A stretch of DNA of 64,000 nt from Lachancea mirantina (Eukaryota > Ascomycota > Saccharomycetes > Saccharomycetales > Saccharomycetaceae): assembly GCA_900074745.1 (NCBI GenBank), contig LT598466.1:310001-374000 (forward strand), read 5' to 3'. Shown here piece after piece: positions 1 through 10,100 of the stretch (position 1 is its first letter; each line of letters opens with the position of its first letter). The position numbers and the translations under genes are program-made. A model generated the notes under the pieces. The model saw nothing but the letters and a program-made list of their open reading frames with translations. It was not told the DNA's origin and made no database searches.

Positions 1-50
1 TTATTAAATGCTTGATATGTTCTATATACAGATATTACACTTCAAAGTTT

Positions 51-845
51 CTATTTGAACGGGTATTCGACTTCGCGGTCTTTACGAAGCCATATTTTCT
101 TCTTCTTCTTGTTGACAACATGTTCGACAAATTTCTCCGTGCAATTTTCCTTCTTGAAAGCTTTAATAAAAACGGGATCCCAGAGCTCCGAGCCAATTCC
201 GAGATCTTTGCAGCAACGCATCAATGCATTACTTTTGCAGCCTTCGGTAGCTGTCGGAATGCCCGTTTCGTTGAAATATTCCTGTTCTCCGCGAGCCAGA
301 CTCACAAGCCGACCCTGGCAAATCAAAGCGTATTCTCTCGTGACGAGCCTGTCAGTCACAATCGTTTCTGACCGCGGAACCAGCCCCCAGCCGCCAGCTC
401 CGAACGCACGGTTCAGAATTCTGCGGTATTTGATTTCGGGCAAATACACCAACCCGTCCGGCTTGACTTCGATATCCGCAGGAGCAAGTGGTTTCGCCAG
501 TTCCTGCTGTATTTTATCATCGAAGGGCCTGGAGCCAAGCCCGTGAAACGAAACAGCCCAGTTAATGCCCGCGGTACCGCCGTTGATCTCGCTGGCTTCG
601 CTGGCTTCGCTTGCTTCGTTGCGGCTCCCTTGCAATTCCAATGTTCTACCTTTCAAAGAGCTCGCCAAGCTCTGGGATTTGGGTTTTGAAACTGCTGTTC
701 CAGCATCGTTACTCGTGCTCGACAGCTCAAACGCCACTTCGCCACTGGGAACCCCGTTTGGCCGCGGAACAGAGACTCTTTTGACCACTGTGCCAGCATA
801 CCGTCTTGCCATTAGAGCAACGGTACTACGGCTTCTAAACAACAT
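51..845 (-). CDS. MGM101: Mitochondrial genome maintenance protein Mgm101
   Basis: Predicted 264-aa mitochondrial nucleoid protein. In S. cerevisiae Mgm101 (269 aa) is a Rad52-like single-strand DNA annealing protein needed to maintain and repair mtDNA. The first ATG is at 845; the frame is open to 935 but only via a GTG. Residues 1-25 are rich in Arg and Ser without acidic residues, as in a mitochondrial presequence. The conserved core is the C-terminal two thirds, including [12 protein letters not shown], a [19 protein letters not shown] stretch and a basic tail with five lysines. A low-complexity ASEASEASE segment precedes the core. It is divergent from PMT4, matching the S. cerevisiae neighbours YJR144W and YJR143C. 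Confidence 0.95.
   Translation of the reverse strand: MLFRSRSTVALMARRYAGTVVKRVSVPRPNGVPSGEVAFELSSTSNDAGTAVSKPKSQSLASSLKGRTLELQGSRNEASEASEASEINGGTAGINWAVSFHGLGSRPFDDKIQQELAKPLAPADIEVKPDGLVYLPEIKYRRILNRAFGAGGWGLVPRSETIVTDRLVTREYALICQGRLVSLARGEQEYFNETGIPTATEGCKSNALMRCCKDLGIGSELWDPVFIKAFKKENCTEKFVEHVVNKKKKKIWLRKDREVEYPFK
589..616. repeat. 9-bp tandem microsatellite inside MGM101
   Basis: About three copies of a TTCGCTGGC-like 9-bp unit, in frame, encode the ASEASEASE stretch of Mgm101 between the presequence and the conserved core. Copy number can be expected to vary between strains without shifting the frame. Confidence 0.7.
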
Positions 846-1162
846 CTCTTGGAGCCGAAAAAAGCGTAAAACAGACCTTGATGATCTCTGAAATAATAAA
901 ATCAGTCGTTGAAGAATCCTTTTAAGCGTTCGCACTTATGATTCGTGTCTTGCTTCTTGAACTTGATTTACCCTGGTTCCATCAGTTTCTCAGAGATTTC
1001 GCCAGGTGATTTTCCAGTTAATTAGGTAGATGTGCACGAAAAAAACCAACCTTTAAAAGTTAGTTGTCAACTTCAAAACAGATATAAAAGCAGTGGTTTC
1101 CCGCCGATATTATAGACGTCTGGGCAACCACAAAGGACACAATTGCTACTGCGAAAGCTATT
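846..1162. other. Divergent MGM101-PMT4 intergenic region
   Basis: A promoter-sized gap between the MGM101 start and the first possible PMT4 start at 1163. It has A- and T-rich tracts and a GATATAAAAG TATA-like stretch near 1080-1089. I see no gene or other recognisable element. Confidence 0.5.
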
Positions 1163-1214
1163 ATGGCGCCAGGGAAGAGCGGTAAACTGAAAAACGGCGA
1201 GTTTGAGACTAAAA

Positions 1215-3434
1215 ATGGGTCAAAAAAAAATATCTGTAAATTTCGAGTATCTTGGTGAAAAATGGCTTTCCAAACTGGCACCAGACTCTGCCAAGGCTTA
1301 TACGATATTGCAGTGGGTTGTGACGGCTATCGCGTTGTGTGTTAGATTCAGAGATTTGCAATACCCTCGGGAAGTTGTCTTTGACGAAGTGCACTTTGGT
1401 AAGTTTGCCTCTTATTACCTTGAAAGAACCTATTTTTTTGACGTTCATCCACCTTTCGGTAAGTTGCTCATTGCTGCCGTGGGATGGCTTGTTGGCTACA
1501 ACGGAGATTTCAAGTTCGATGATATCGGACTCAGCTACGACGCGAATCCAGCGCCATTTGTCGCGTATCGGGCCTTAAGTGCGATTTTGGGGACTGCAGT
1601 AGTGCCTGTCGTTTTCAACACTTTGAAAGAACTCAATTTCAAAGCTGTTACGTGCGCTTTGGGCGCAATGCTTGTTGCTGTTGACACCGCACACGTAATT
1701 GACTCTCGCCTGATTCTTCTGGATGCGACTTTGATCCTGGCCGTTGGTCTCTCTGTCTACTGCTACGTTCGTTTTTACAAAGTTCAACTCAAAGCGCCTT
1801 TTTCCTCCGACTGGTATTTTTGGTTATATGCCACGGGTGGATCCCTGTCGCTCGTGATATCTACCAAATATGTTGGTGTTCTGACTTACGCAATGATTGG
1901 TGTTGCCGTTGGAGCCAACTTATGGCAGTTGCTTGATATCAAGGCCGATCTCAACATTAGAATTTTCGCCAGACATGTTGTTCAAAGGCTGAACGGGCTC
2001 ATTTTTGCGCCCTTCATTCTTTACCTTTTTTGGTTTTGGGTTCATTTTAGCATTCTTGTTAACTCGGGCGTAGGTGATGCTTTCATGTCGCCATTGTTTC
2101 AAGAGACCTTGAATGATTCACCGCTGGCCAGAGAGGCCAAAGACGTCAATTACTTTGACACTCTAACAATTAGACACAAGAACACCGACGCGCTTCTTCA
2201 CTCGCACCCTTCGCTTTACCCACTTCGCTACGAAGATGGTCGTGTCTCTTCGCAAGGCCAACAAGTTACATGTTATTCTCACGCCGATGTCAACAACGAA
2301 TGGGAGATCTTGCCAACAAAGGAACTAGATGGCAACGTCGGTCAGGCAGTTCGTTTGGATGACGTTGTGAGATTCAGACACATTTCAACGAACACTTACT
2401 TACTTGCTCACGATGTTGCTTCACCACTCTACCCAACCAACGAAGAAATAACAACTGCCTCTGAGGAGCAAGCTAACGGCAGCAACTATCATGAGACTTT
2501 GTTTCGTCTGCAACCCGTCGATAAAAAAGATGCCAATTCCATCTTGAAAACGAAAGCATCCCTTTTCAGAATTGTTCATGTTGACACCACAGTGGCTCTG
2601 TGGACTCACAACGATGTCTTTTTGCCAGAATGGGGCTTCAAGCAACAGGAGGTCAACGGTAACAAGAAAATTATTGATCCAGAAAACTTGTGGTTCATGG
2701 ACACTATTATTAACCTTGATGAGGCTAGAAAAGTATACGTTCCAAAACCGGTGAAAAAGCTTTCTTTTTTCACCAAATGGTCGGAGCTTCAAAGACTCAT
2801 GTTTGAGCACAATAACAAGCTTTCATCAGAGCATCCATTTGCCTCGCAACCAGAATCGTGGCCAGGTTCGTTATCGGGTGTCTCTTTCTGGACTAAAGAC
2901 GCTGAAAGAAAGCAGATTTTCTTCATTGGAAACATTATTGGTTGGTGGTTCCAAGTCGTTTCCATGGCGCTTTACATCGGAATCATGATGGCAGATGTCT
3001 TGGCAAGACACAGAGGCATTTTTCCTCTTAACAAAATGGCGAGACAAAAAATCTATGCTCCACTGATGTATTTGTTTGTTGGATGGCTATGTCACTACTT
3101 GCCATTCTTCTTGATGAACCGTCAAAAGTTTCTACACCACTACTTACCAGCCCACTTGATTGCTTCCATGCTTGCTGCCGGCATCTGGGAGATGATTTTT
3201 ACGGATAATAAGTCCTTGGATTTTAATAATGATGAAGAAGATCCAGCGAATCAATATGACGAAAACCCTAGAATCAACTATGCGCTGCTCTGGGCATTCT
3301 TTGTGGGTGTAACCGCATCCGTGGTATGGTTTTTCGCGTTCTACTCTCCGTTGGTTTATGGAAATGTAGCACTTTCACCTGAGGAAGTTGCGGCCCGCCA
3401 ATGGCTGAACGTGAAGCTTCATTTTGCAAAATGA
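1215..3434 (+). CDS. PMT4: Protein O-mannosyltransferase Pmt4
   Basis: ER-membrane dolichyl-phosphate-mannose:protein O-mannosyltransferase that mannosylates Ser/Thr of secretory and membrane proteins; Pmt4 acts as a homodimer. The N-terminal PMT domain carries the catalytic Asp-Glu in VVFDEVHFGKFASYYLER. A MIR lumenal region spans about residues 310-505 (NYFDTLTIRHKNTD through INLDE), and further membrane segments follow (NIIGWWFQVVSMALYIG onward, with QKFLHHYLPAHLIAS). The whole length matches S. cerevisiae Pmt4 (762 aa). The continuous frame starts at ATG 1215 (739 aa). A better-looking N-terminus starts at ATG 1163 but is one base out of frame across a run of nine A at 1222-1230 (see findings). 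It converges on the YJR142W ortholog. Confidence 0.95.
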   Translation: MGQKKISVNFEYLGEKWLSKLAPDSAKAYTILQWVVTAIALCVRFRDLQYPREVVFDEVHFGKFASYYLERTYFFDVHPPFGKLLIAAVGWLVGYNGDFKFDDIGLSYDANPAPFVAYRALSAILGTAVVPVVFNTLKELNFKAVTCALGAMLVAVDTAHVIDSRLILLDATLILAVGLSVYCYVRFYKVQLKAPFSSDWYFWLYATGGSLSLVISTKYVGVLTYAMIGVAVGANLWQLLDIKADLNIRIFARHVVQRLNGLIFAPFILYLFWFWVHFSILVNSGVGDAFMSPLFQETLNDSPLAREAKDVNYFDTLTIRHKNTDALLHSHPSLYPLRYEDGRVSSQGQQVTCYSHADVNNEWEILPTKELDGNVGQAVRLDDVVRFRHISTNTYLLAHDVASPLYPTNEEITTASEEQANGSNYHETLFRLQPVDKKDANSILKTKASLFRIVHVDTTVALWTHNDVFLPEWGFKQQEVNGNKKIIDPENLWFMDTIINLDEARKVYVPKPVKKLSFFTKWSELQRLMFEHNNKLSSEHPFASQPESWPGSLSGVSFWTKDAERKQIFFIGNIIGWWFQVVSMALYIGIMMADVLARHRGIFPLNKMARQKIYAPLMYLFVGWLCHYLPFFLMNRQKFLHHYLPAHLIASMLAAGIWEMIFTDNKSLDFNNDEEDPANQYDENPRINYALLWAFFVGVTASVVWFFAFYSPLVYGNVALSPEEVAARQWLNVKLHFAK

Positions 3435-3536
3435 AGAATGAATGCTCAAATGTCTGAATGTAGGTTTTATAAAGTTACGTTTATAGCTGAAAGGTCTAGA
3501 GAACAGTAACACAATGCTCGGGATCGATATTCGAAA

Positions 3537-4559
3537 CTAACCCATCAATGGCAAGGGAAGATTTCTGTGTATTCTGTTGAGTATAACCAAGTAGTTGGGT
3601 TCGTTTTCTGCCGTAATGAAGCCATGTCTGATCAGGAACTCTACTAGGACAAGCGCACAATTTGGTTTGAATGCGAGTCGCCTGATCGACGTTACGACTT
3701 CCTGAAGTGTGAGGAGTTGGAAAGACTCAACTTCGTCGTCGTGAGGTCTTGGAATGACGTTTTCGGGCAATTGAAGGTCGAACAAATATTCAACTTCGCC
3801 AGTGACTAAAGATGATTCCGATGTGAATTTGTCGTCACCTTGGAAGTAGAAGTAAGTAACTGCGCCAACAGCCACTAGATAGTTTTGGATAATCTCCCGA
3901 GGCAAATGGGCCTCTTCCATACCCTCTTTGAAAATGGTCTCGTAAATTCCATGTGGATGTCCCAACCCTCCGGCTATCGTATTATCGAGCATTGAGGGCC
4001 AAGTAGCCTTCGTTGCAGATCTTCTTGGCACCCAGAACTTGAGGTCTCCAGTTTCGCGGTCTTTGACAAACCCATTGATGTGAACACCGTATGTCACTAT
4101 GCCAAGAAGGCCAGCAATGGCCCTTTCGACCAAGACATACTTTCTTTTATCCTTTTCGAAAACGGTGTAAAACTCGTTTCTCCAACCTTTCAAACATTCA
4201 AAACTAGACTTTTCACGTAATTGCAAAGCCAATTGGTTCAATTGGCAGTTTCTTTGATCGTAATCCTCGCTCAAAAATTGTAAAGCTTTATCAGACTCCA
4301 GAAGCCTAAAAACTTGATCAAATTCATTCTTGGCACACGACAAGAATTCCTTAATCACACATTTTAGCACAAACCCAATTTGGGTCCCATCATGCGTTTT
4401 CAGACTGTAAACATTTTCAAGGAAATGCTCATCGGAGAAATAATCCATGGATAATTTATCGACACTTTCTACTATACTCAGGAAAGAAAAGCCGTCCTTT
4501 TCGTCTTGATCGCTTCGCTTAAGAACCTGTTTCCCACTGATTGTCACAACTTCGGTCAT
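3537..4559 (-). CDS. YJR142W: Nudix hydrolase, YJR142W ortholog
   Basis: 340 aa from the first ATG at 4559 (S. cerevisiae Yjr142w is 342 aa). The family has an N-terminal DUF4743-type region and a C-terminal Nudix hydrolase domain. Family members, including the yeast one and the Nudix half of S. pombe Tnr3, hydrolyse damaged (oxo/oxy) forms of thiamine diphosphate. The Nudix box lies around residues 192-220: GGLGHPHGIYETIFKEGMEE keeps the FKEGMEEA core of the REUXEE motif. RETGDLKFWVPRRSATKATW upstream is also typical. The 3' end faces PMT4 across about 100 bp, as in S. cerevisiae. Confidence 0.9.
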   Translation of the reverse strand: MTEVVTISGKQVLKRSDQDEKDGFSFLSIVESVDKLSMDYFSDEHFLENVYSLKTHDGTQIGFVLKCVIKEFLSCAKNEFDQVFRLLESDKALQFLSEDYDQRNCQLNQLALQLREKSSFECLKGWRNEFYTVFEKDKRKYVLVERAIAGLLGIVTYGVHINGFVKDRETGDLKFWVPRRSATKATWPSMLDNTIAGGLGHPHGIYETIFKEGMEEAHLPREIIQNYLVAVGAVTYFYFQGDDKFTSESSLVTGEVEYLFDLQLPENVIPRPHDDEVESFQLLTLQEVVTSIRRLAFKPNCALVLVEFLIRHGFITAENEPNYLVILNRIHRNLPLPLMG

Positions 4560-4792
4560 TACGGCTGGCAATTGGAATCGCGAGTGCTTATCAGGCGAAG
4601 TTGCGGATTTAAATTGTTCAAAGATATCATTTTCTTATATGTTCGATCCATAAAACGACAATCTTTAATAACTGAAGCAACTGTTAGAATCAAGCAATAG
4701 AGAAGACAAAAGCGAGAAAAACTTAAGAAAGCTGAAACTCGACCCATAAGTACCATTGATACTCTCAGGAAATTGGTTCATAAGAAGATAGA

Positions 4793-5935
4793 ATGTCTGA
4801 TACTTTAAAATCCTTTTTGCAGCGACTCAAAACGAGCTATTTGAGCCAAATTGATGGAAAATCTACTTTAAGAATAGTATGCGGAAATGAGTCGGCAGAT
4901 CTCGATTCTGTCGTGTCCGCTATATCGTATGCGTATCTAAGTTATGTCGAGAACCCGGGAAATCCAATTGTGCCCGTTTTGAACATTCCACGCAAAGATT
5001 TAAGGCTTAGACGAGACATAGTGTGGGTTCTTCGAGAAAAATCGATTTCCGACGATCTTCTTTGGTTCGCAGAAGAAATCGATGCAATTAAGAGGCGATT
5101 TCAATGCTCAGTTATGTCCATTTTGGTCGATCACAACGAGCTTCAAAGCATTGCTCGAAAATTCACAGATGACGTTATCGGTATAATCGATCACCACGAA
5201 GATGCCGGCTTTTACCGCGATATCGAGTCCAAATTCAACGGTCCTCGAGTTATCACGGAAACGGGTAGTTGCAGTTCATTGGTGACCAATTACTGGAAAA
5301 CTGCTTACGAAAGATTTCCTAGTCGTTTAAATGATGTTGCATTTCTCAGTCTAAGTGCTTTGATGGTGGATACATCGAGTATGTCATATAAAGTGGAAAA
5401 TCCAGACCGCCAAGCAATTGCATTGTATAGGGCCGTTCTTCCATCTGATTTCAGTCTCACAAACCTCCACACCAGAATTCAGTACGAAAAGGACAACATC
5501 GAGGGTCTTTCGCTCACTGAAGTGCTTAAAAAGGATTACAAGGTGTTTGATTTAGAGTCTGCGACCGCTGGATCGGTGAAATGCGGGACCAGTTCGATCG
5601 TCAAGTCCTTTGAATGGCTTTTGGAAAAGCATGGGGACCAAGAGTTTCAAAGAGACGTGGACAAGTTTATGGCCGAGAGATCCCTCGATGTGCTGTTATT
5701 ATTGACACACTGGTGCGAAAATGGGGTCCTGAACCGACAATTAGCGTTCATTGCGCGTGGGAAAGACCTGTCTGAGTTATCGAAAAAGGTTTCTGGCGCT
5801 ATGACAAAACCATTGGATTTAGAGCCCTTGGATGTCCTTCAAAATGAATTAACTCAATTCTTTTCTCAAAAAAATCTCAATGCCAGCAGGAAAAAAGTCG
5901 TACCTTGTCTCAAGCAAGCGCTAAGTAGACTGTGA
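4793..5935 (+). CDS. PPX1: Exopolyphosphatase Ppx1
   Basis: Cytosolic exopolyphosphatase that releases phosphate processively from inorganic polyphosphate. It is a DHH-family metal-dependent phosphoesterase of 380 aa (S. cerevisiae 397). Metal-binding motifs are intact: GNESADLDS (Asp36, Asp38), VDHNE (Asp113-His114) and IIDHHED (Asp133-His134-His135). Around residue 190 LMVDTSSM gives the motif IV Asp, and the C-terminal DHHA2 domain follows. S. cerevisiae PPX1 is YHR201C on chr VIII. Its position here between YJR142W and YJR141W orthologs is one of the interleavings that mark a non-duplicated genome. It converges on IPA1 with only 16 bp between stop codons. Confidence 0.95.
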   Translation: MSDTLKSFLQRLKTSYLSQIDGKSTLRIVCGNESADLDSVVSAISYAYLSYVENPGNPIVPVLNIPRKDLRLRRDIVWVLREKSISDDLLWFAEEIDAIKRRFQCSVMSILVDHNELQSIARKFTDDVIGIIDHHEDAGFYRDIESKFNGPRVITETGSCSSLVTNYWKTAYERFPSRLNDVAFLSLSALMVDTSSMSYKVENPDRQAIALYRAVLPSDFSLTNLHTRIQYEKDNIEGLSLTEVLKKDYKVFDLESATAGSVKCGTSSIVKSFEWLLEKHGDQEFQRDVDKFMAERSLDVLLLLTHWCENGVLNRQLAFIARGKDLSELSKKVSGAMTKPLDLEPLDVLQNELTQFFSQKNLNASRKKVVPCLKQALSRL

Positions 5936-5951
5936 GATAACTTGACCCGAC

Positions 5952-7004
5952 TTAGGTCGGTACAAAGGCGAGATTCCAATCCCCCATTCTCTGTAATTCG
6001 CTGGGAAGTAAACTGTCGTTTTTCAGAAGACGTTCTTTAAAAGACTGGAGTTCAGCCCGCTCAACTAACAATTCTTCAATGTTTTGATCCTTCATAGTAT
6101 TTTTCAATAGGCCTCGACTCTCCGAGACCGTAAAATACACTTTCATGCAGTTGAGCAGTATTTCACCATTCGCAAAGGAAGCGTTTATTCCAACTGCGAA
6201 AATCCAACATAGAATGGCCTTTGGGTCGTCCTTACACCATAGAAGAATGTATCTTGTAGCATTAGAGTTTATCGTGTTTGTAATGGCAGCAATGACACCG
6301 ATATCTCGTGGTACCGTTTCAATAGCTCCTGCCTGCTGAAGTTCGACGTTCCATTTGGGAATCTTGAAAACTCCGTCTCTTGTTCTAAATCCTCTTTTCG
6401 ATTGACACCTTCCACAATCGAGCACATCGTCCTTGATCGAAACTCCCTTTCCAGACCAATTGGGCCCCACTGCAAAGTACGTCTCCCCAACTAAAAGCTC
6501 GTTATGATGTGGCACAAGTTTACCATATCGTTCGGGCCCTAAATTGTCCTCGCCCAAATGAGGTTTGTGACAATGCCAATAATCCATGAGTTCAGCCCAG
6601 AATTCTGAAGGCATATCACTGATCTTTTGGCACTCATCACTCTCTAGAAGCGCCGATTTGCAGACCCTACACAAAATTTTAAACGCTTCCTTGTTCAGGC
6701 CCAATCGCATCCATTTACGATTGTTAGTCGACATCAGAAAATTCTTGGATCTGTCGGTGTAAATTGCATCTTCCTGACATTTCTTAGCATTAAATCTCAC
6801 TATCAAGGTGTTCTTAGACTTTTTTGATGTCCATTTCATCGTCGTATTTATGCGATGAGGTAGCTTTATTACCTTGTAGTTGTCATCATTCCAGCCGATT
6901 TCGATGCTGTTTTCGCAAATTTTAGTCAATATCACATTTTCTGTGGTTTCAATCGTGGTATTTACCTTAGATATGTGAGGAAGGTGTTCTACAAGCCATT
7001 TCAT
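5952..7004 (-). CDS. IPA1: Ipa1, mRNA 3'-end processing factor / HECT-like E2-binding family
   Basis: 350 aa from ATG 7004 (S. cerevisiae YJR141W/Ipa1 347 aa). Ipa1 is an essential protein linked to mRNA cleavage and polyadenylation and related to UBE3D, the HECT-like E2-binding family. Visible family features are Cys pairs in ILCRVCKSALL and LDCGRCQSKRG, which probably bind zinc, the segment ELLVGETYFAVG before the second pair, and a C-terminal ARYILLWCKDD-like hydrophobic segment. Assignment rests on these family features plus exact synteny between the YJR142W ortholog and HIR3. The family function is known only from the S. cerevisiae ortholog. Confidence 0.85.
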   Translation of the reverse strand: MKWLVEHLPHISKVNTTIETTENVILTKICENSIEIGWNDDNYKVIKLPHRINTTMKWTSKKSKNTLIVRFNAKKCQEDAIYTDRSKNFLMSTNNRKWMRLGLNKEAFKILCRVCKSALLESDECQKISDMPSEFWAELMDYWHCHKPHLGEDNLGPERYGKLVPHHNELLVGETYFAVGPNWSGKGVSIKDDVLDCGRCQSKRGFRTRDGVFKIPKWNVELQQAGAIETVPRDIGVIAAITNTINSNATRYILLWCKDDPKAILCWIFAVGINASFANGEILLNCMKVYFTVSESRGLLKNTMKDQNIEELLVERAELQSFKERLLKNDSLLPSELQRMGDWNLAFVPT

Positions 7005-7148
7005 AGCGCTTTGAAGTTGACGATTTTGCCTGTTTTTTAGTTATATTTCAAGTGAAATCCTAAATGAAATTTTGGAATCATGAACCATCCTAGACAGTGA
7101 ACGAAATCAAATTAGCTAGCTTTCAACAAGCTAGCTGAAAACAGAGGA

Positions 7149-10100
7149 ATGTCAATGTTCAATGCACTCAACTTCACACCAGATGAAGAATCGTTAGAGA
7201 TCGAACAGCATTCAAGAGAATTGCAGATCGAAGAGTGTTACAGAATCTTTCAAGATGCGCTTTTGCATCTGAAAGAAGACCGGTTTGTGGAGGCCGACGA
7301 ATCATTTAAAGAGTTGTTTTCTATTGAAGTTCTCAAACCGGATAAGTGGGGGAACTACAAGCATAAGAGCACTACGCTGGATTCGCTGCGATACCTATCT
7401 TACAGAAATCGTGGAATCTTTCATTATCGCACTTTGAAAGCCAATTTTAGAAATATGAGTGCACCAGATATTGTTGACACGATTTTGAAAGTACTGGAAG
7501 ATTTGCTGGAATCAATTCAACATAGCGAGGGTGACATAACGGTGATTAGACTACTTTTGGATATATTTGACAGTTTTCGCAGTGACAAGCTGCAGCGATA
7601 TATTCTTGAGTACGATTTGCTGAGAGATCCAGTCACACTCAATCGTTTACGCAGACGCCAATGGGTACTCCCACAAAGCTTACAGATTTTTGCTAGATAC
7701 CAAGACTTTCTGGCCAAGATCAAAGATGAGGACACAATGCGCTCAGAAGTATTTTTAAGCTGCCAACGGTTCATAAAGGACTACAGCCATGAAAATCCGG
7801 AGCCTGAATCTTTTTTAGCGCAAATACAAGAAATGAAGGCACAAGATGACGAGGCTCTCAGGTTGTTGGATACGTTCGAGTTGATGGTTCCGGAACTCAG
7901 CTGGGAAGGTGTCGCGGAATCCTTGGTTGGAGCTCTGCCCAAATACAAAACCTCCAATTTCTTTGGCACGGTACCTGATCCTTATGACGAAACAACAGAC
8001 CCTATCGAAAGCATTAAATTAACGATATGTCCAACCAACAACGTTATTTCAGAAACTTCAGACAAGCAAAGCGATTTCTCTTCATTACCGTCGAAAGTAA
8101 ATAATGCCGGCGGGGATGAAAAGAGTGCTGAAACGGCTCCCTCGAACAACGTTGCGGCAGTTGAAGACAAGAAAAGACCAAGCACTGATACAGCTGATGG
8201 AACGAAGCCTGTTCAGCGTGCGAGCAAACGATTCAAAGAAAGACCGATTTTGAAAAACGATTCCCAAATAATGGAGTTACACACCTTATTTTGGGCTGAG
8301 TTCAGAGCTTTGAGCGGCGATTCAGACACCCAGGGCATCCAAATAGAAAATTTCGCACCCGAAGATATTCCTCCTAATACACCAGCTTTGATTGCCCTCA
8401 CCGATTTATACGATTGTTTGGGCTCATGGACCAATCGACATAGTGAATTCCTCAATCATAATGAAACGAAAAATGCGTCAAAGTCATTGACCGATGACAA
8501 AAGCTTGTTCAAACTGAATGCCCTTTTTCGGAATAGCGTTTTCGCCGAGGATAGTAGCCCCATACCGTCGCTAACCGATCTTCCCGTGGCCAAAGTTGAG
8601 AGCTTCATCAGCAGCGTCAATGATGGGAAAATGCACTTTCACGAGGCCAGAATTCTTCTTCTCAAGGAATTATTTTCCATAAATGAGGCAGGCTTGTGCC
8701 CCATTGTCGATACGTTCTGGAGTCCCGTCCTTTTCAAGACAATAGAAGCTTTCGTTTTGAGTATTGAGTTGAACATCTACAACCTCGTTTGTATGCACGA
8801 TAGCCGCTCGGCTTATATGGGCCTTTCTGTTTACGAAATGTTGGTTAACATAATGGGGAACCTTTACATGGGCAGCAGCCAGCGGAAACTACAAGGTCAG
8901 AAGACAGGCGAAATAGACAGTCAGAGAAACAAGCTCGGAAAGAAAATTGAGAAATGGTCTTCCTTGCTCACGAATATCTCTTTCCAGGATGTTCGCTCGG
9001 AATACAGATTTAGATGGTCTCGTTTTTGCTATCTTCAATACGCTAGCGATATCACGGACGAAAGTTTAGTTAATAATTTGTGCGAAATAATGCAGGACAT
9101 GGAACAAAACGCGCATTATATTAATGTAGCGTATGCCAATTACGTCAATATACCTCGATTGGATATCAAAGTTGTCAAAAATCAGCTCTCGCGGCTTCAA
9201 ATGATCCGAAGAATCACAACAATAGACAAAAACGTTTCGGAGGAGGACGAAAAATCGTCCGAGTCACAAATGGAGCTGCTACGTAGTATCCTAATAGATG
9301 AGAAAACGACGAAAGCGGGAGCTACGCAAGACGAATTATCCTTAATGCAATTTATCAGAAATTCTCCATTTCTTATTAAAGTTAAACTTTGGAAACTGCT
9401 GTTTTCGTTCTATGCCAGAAAAGATACTCCACGAGTGGGCAAGATTTACCAAAAGATAATGACAATTCTTTATGAGAAGCTATGCTCGGAAGATTATAAA
9501 GCACAATCGCAATTACAGCGACAACAAACCCTTTTGACTACTATAAGCTTTTTGGGCCTTTTTACTCATGACTTTCTCCAGATTGCGCTGTCAACACCAC
9601 CCGAGAAGCTATATCTGCCCGAAGAAAACATATCGTTCATTTCGTTGCGCGATGTCCTGAAAGTCACTGTAATTCTGCTTTATCCCATTTTGTTTCATGA
9701 AACACTATCTCAAAAGAATCCGTCACTGAGCTCTTTTTTCCAAAAAGCCGTCAAGTCTTCGACGAAGATGAAAGGAATCTTCATAGATGTCCTGTCACTA
9801 TTTATTTACCTTTGTGCTTACAATCCGGATGCTGGCAATAATTCAAAAAAGTCTGCGCAGTATGTTTCATCATTCATCTACGCGTCACATTCTCTAATGG
9901 GCCATTTTGATTTCTGCGACTCCTCTAATGGAGTTTTTTTGAGATTGTCACAGCAAATCCTTTGCAATTGCCCCGATGAATATTCCTTCATCCAGCTGAA
10001 GCAGATTCTATGGTGCATGTTCCATCTTTCATTAAGCGGAGAAAGTTCTACAGTGGTTCAACACTCGACAACGCCCTCAGATTTAAACAAAGAAAGCGCC

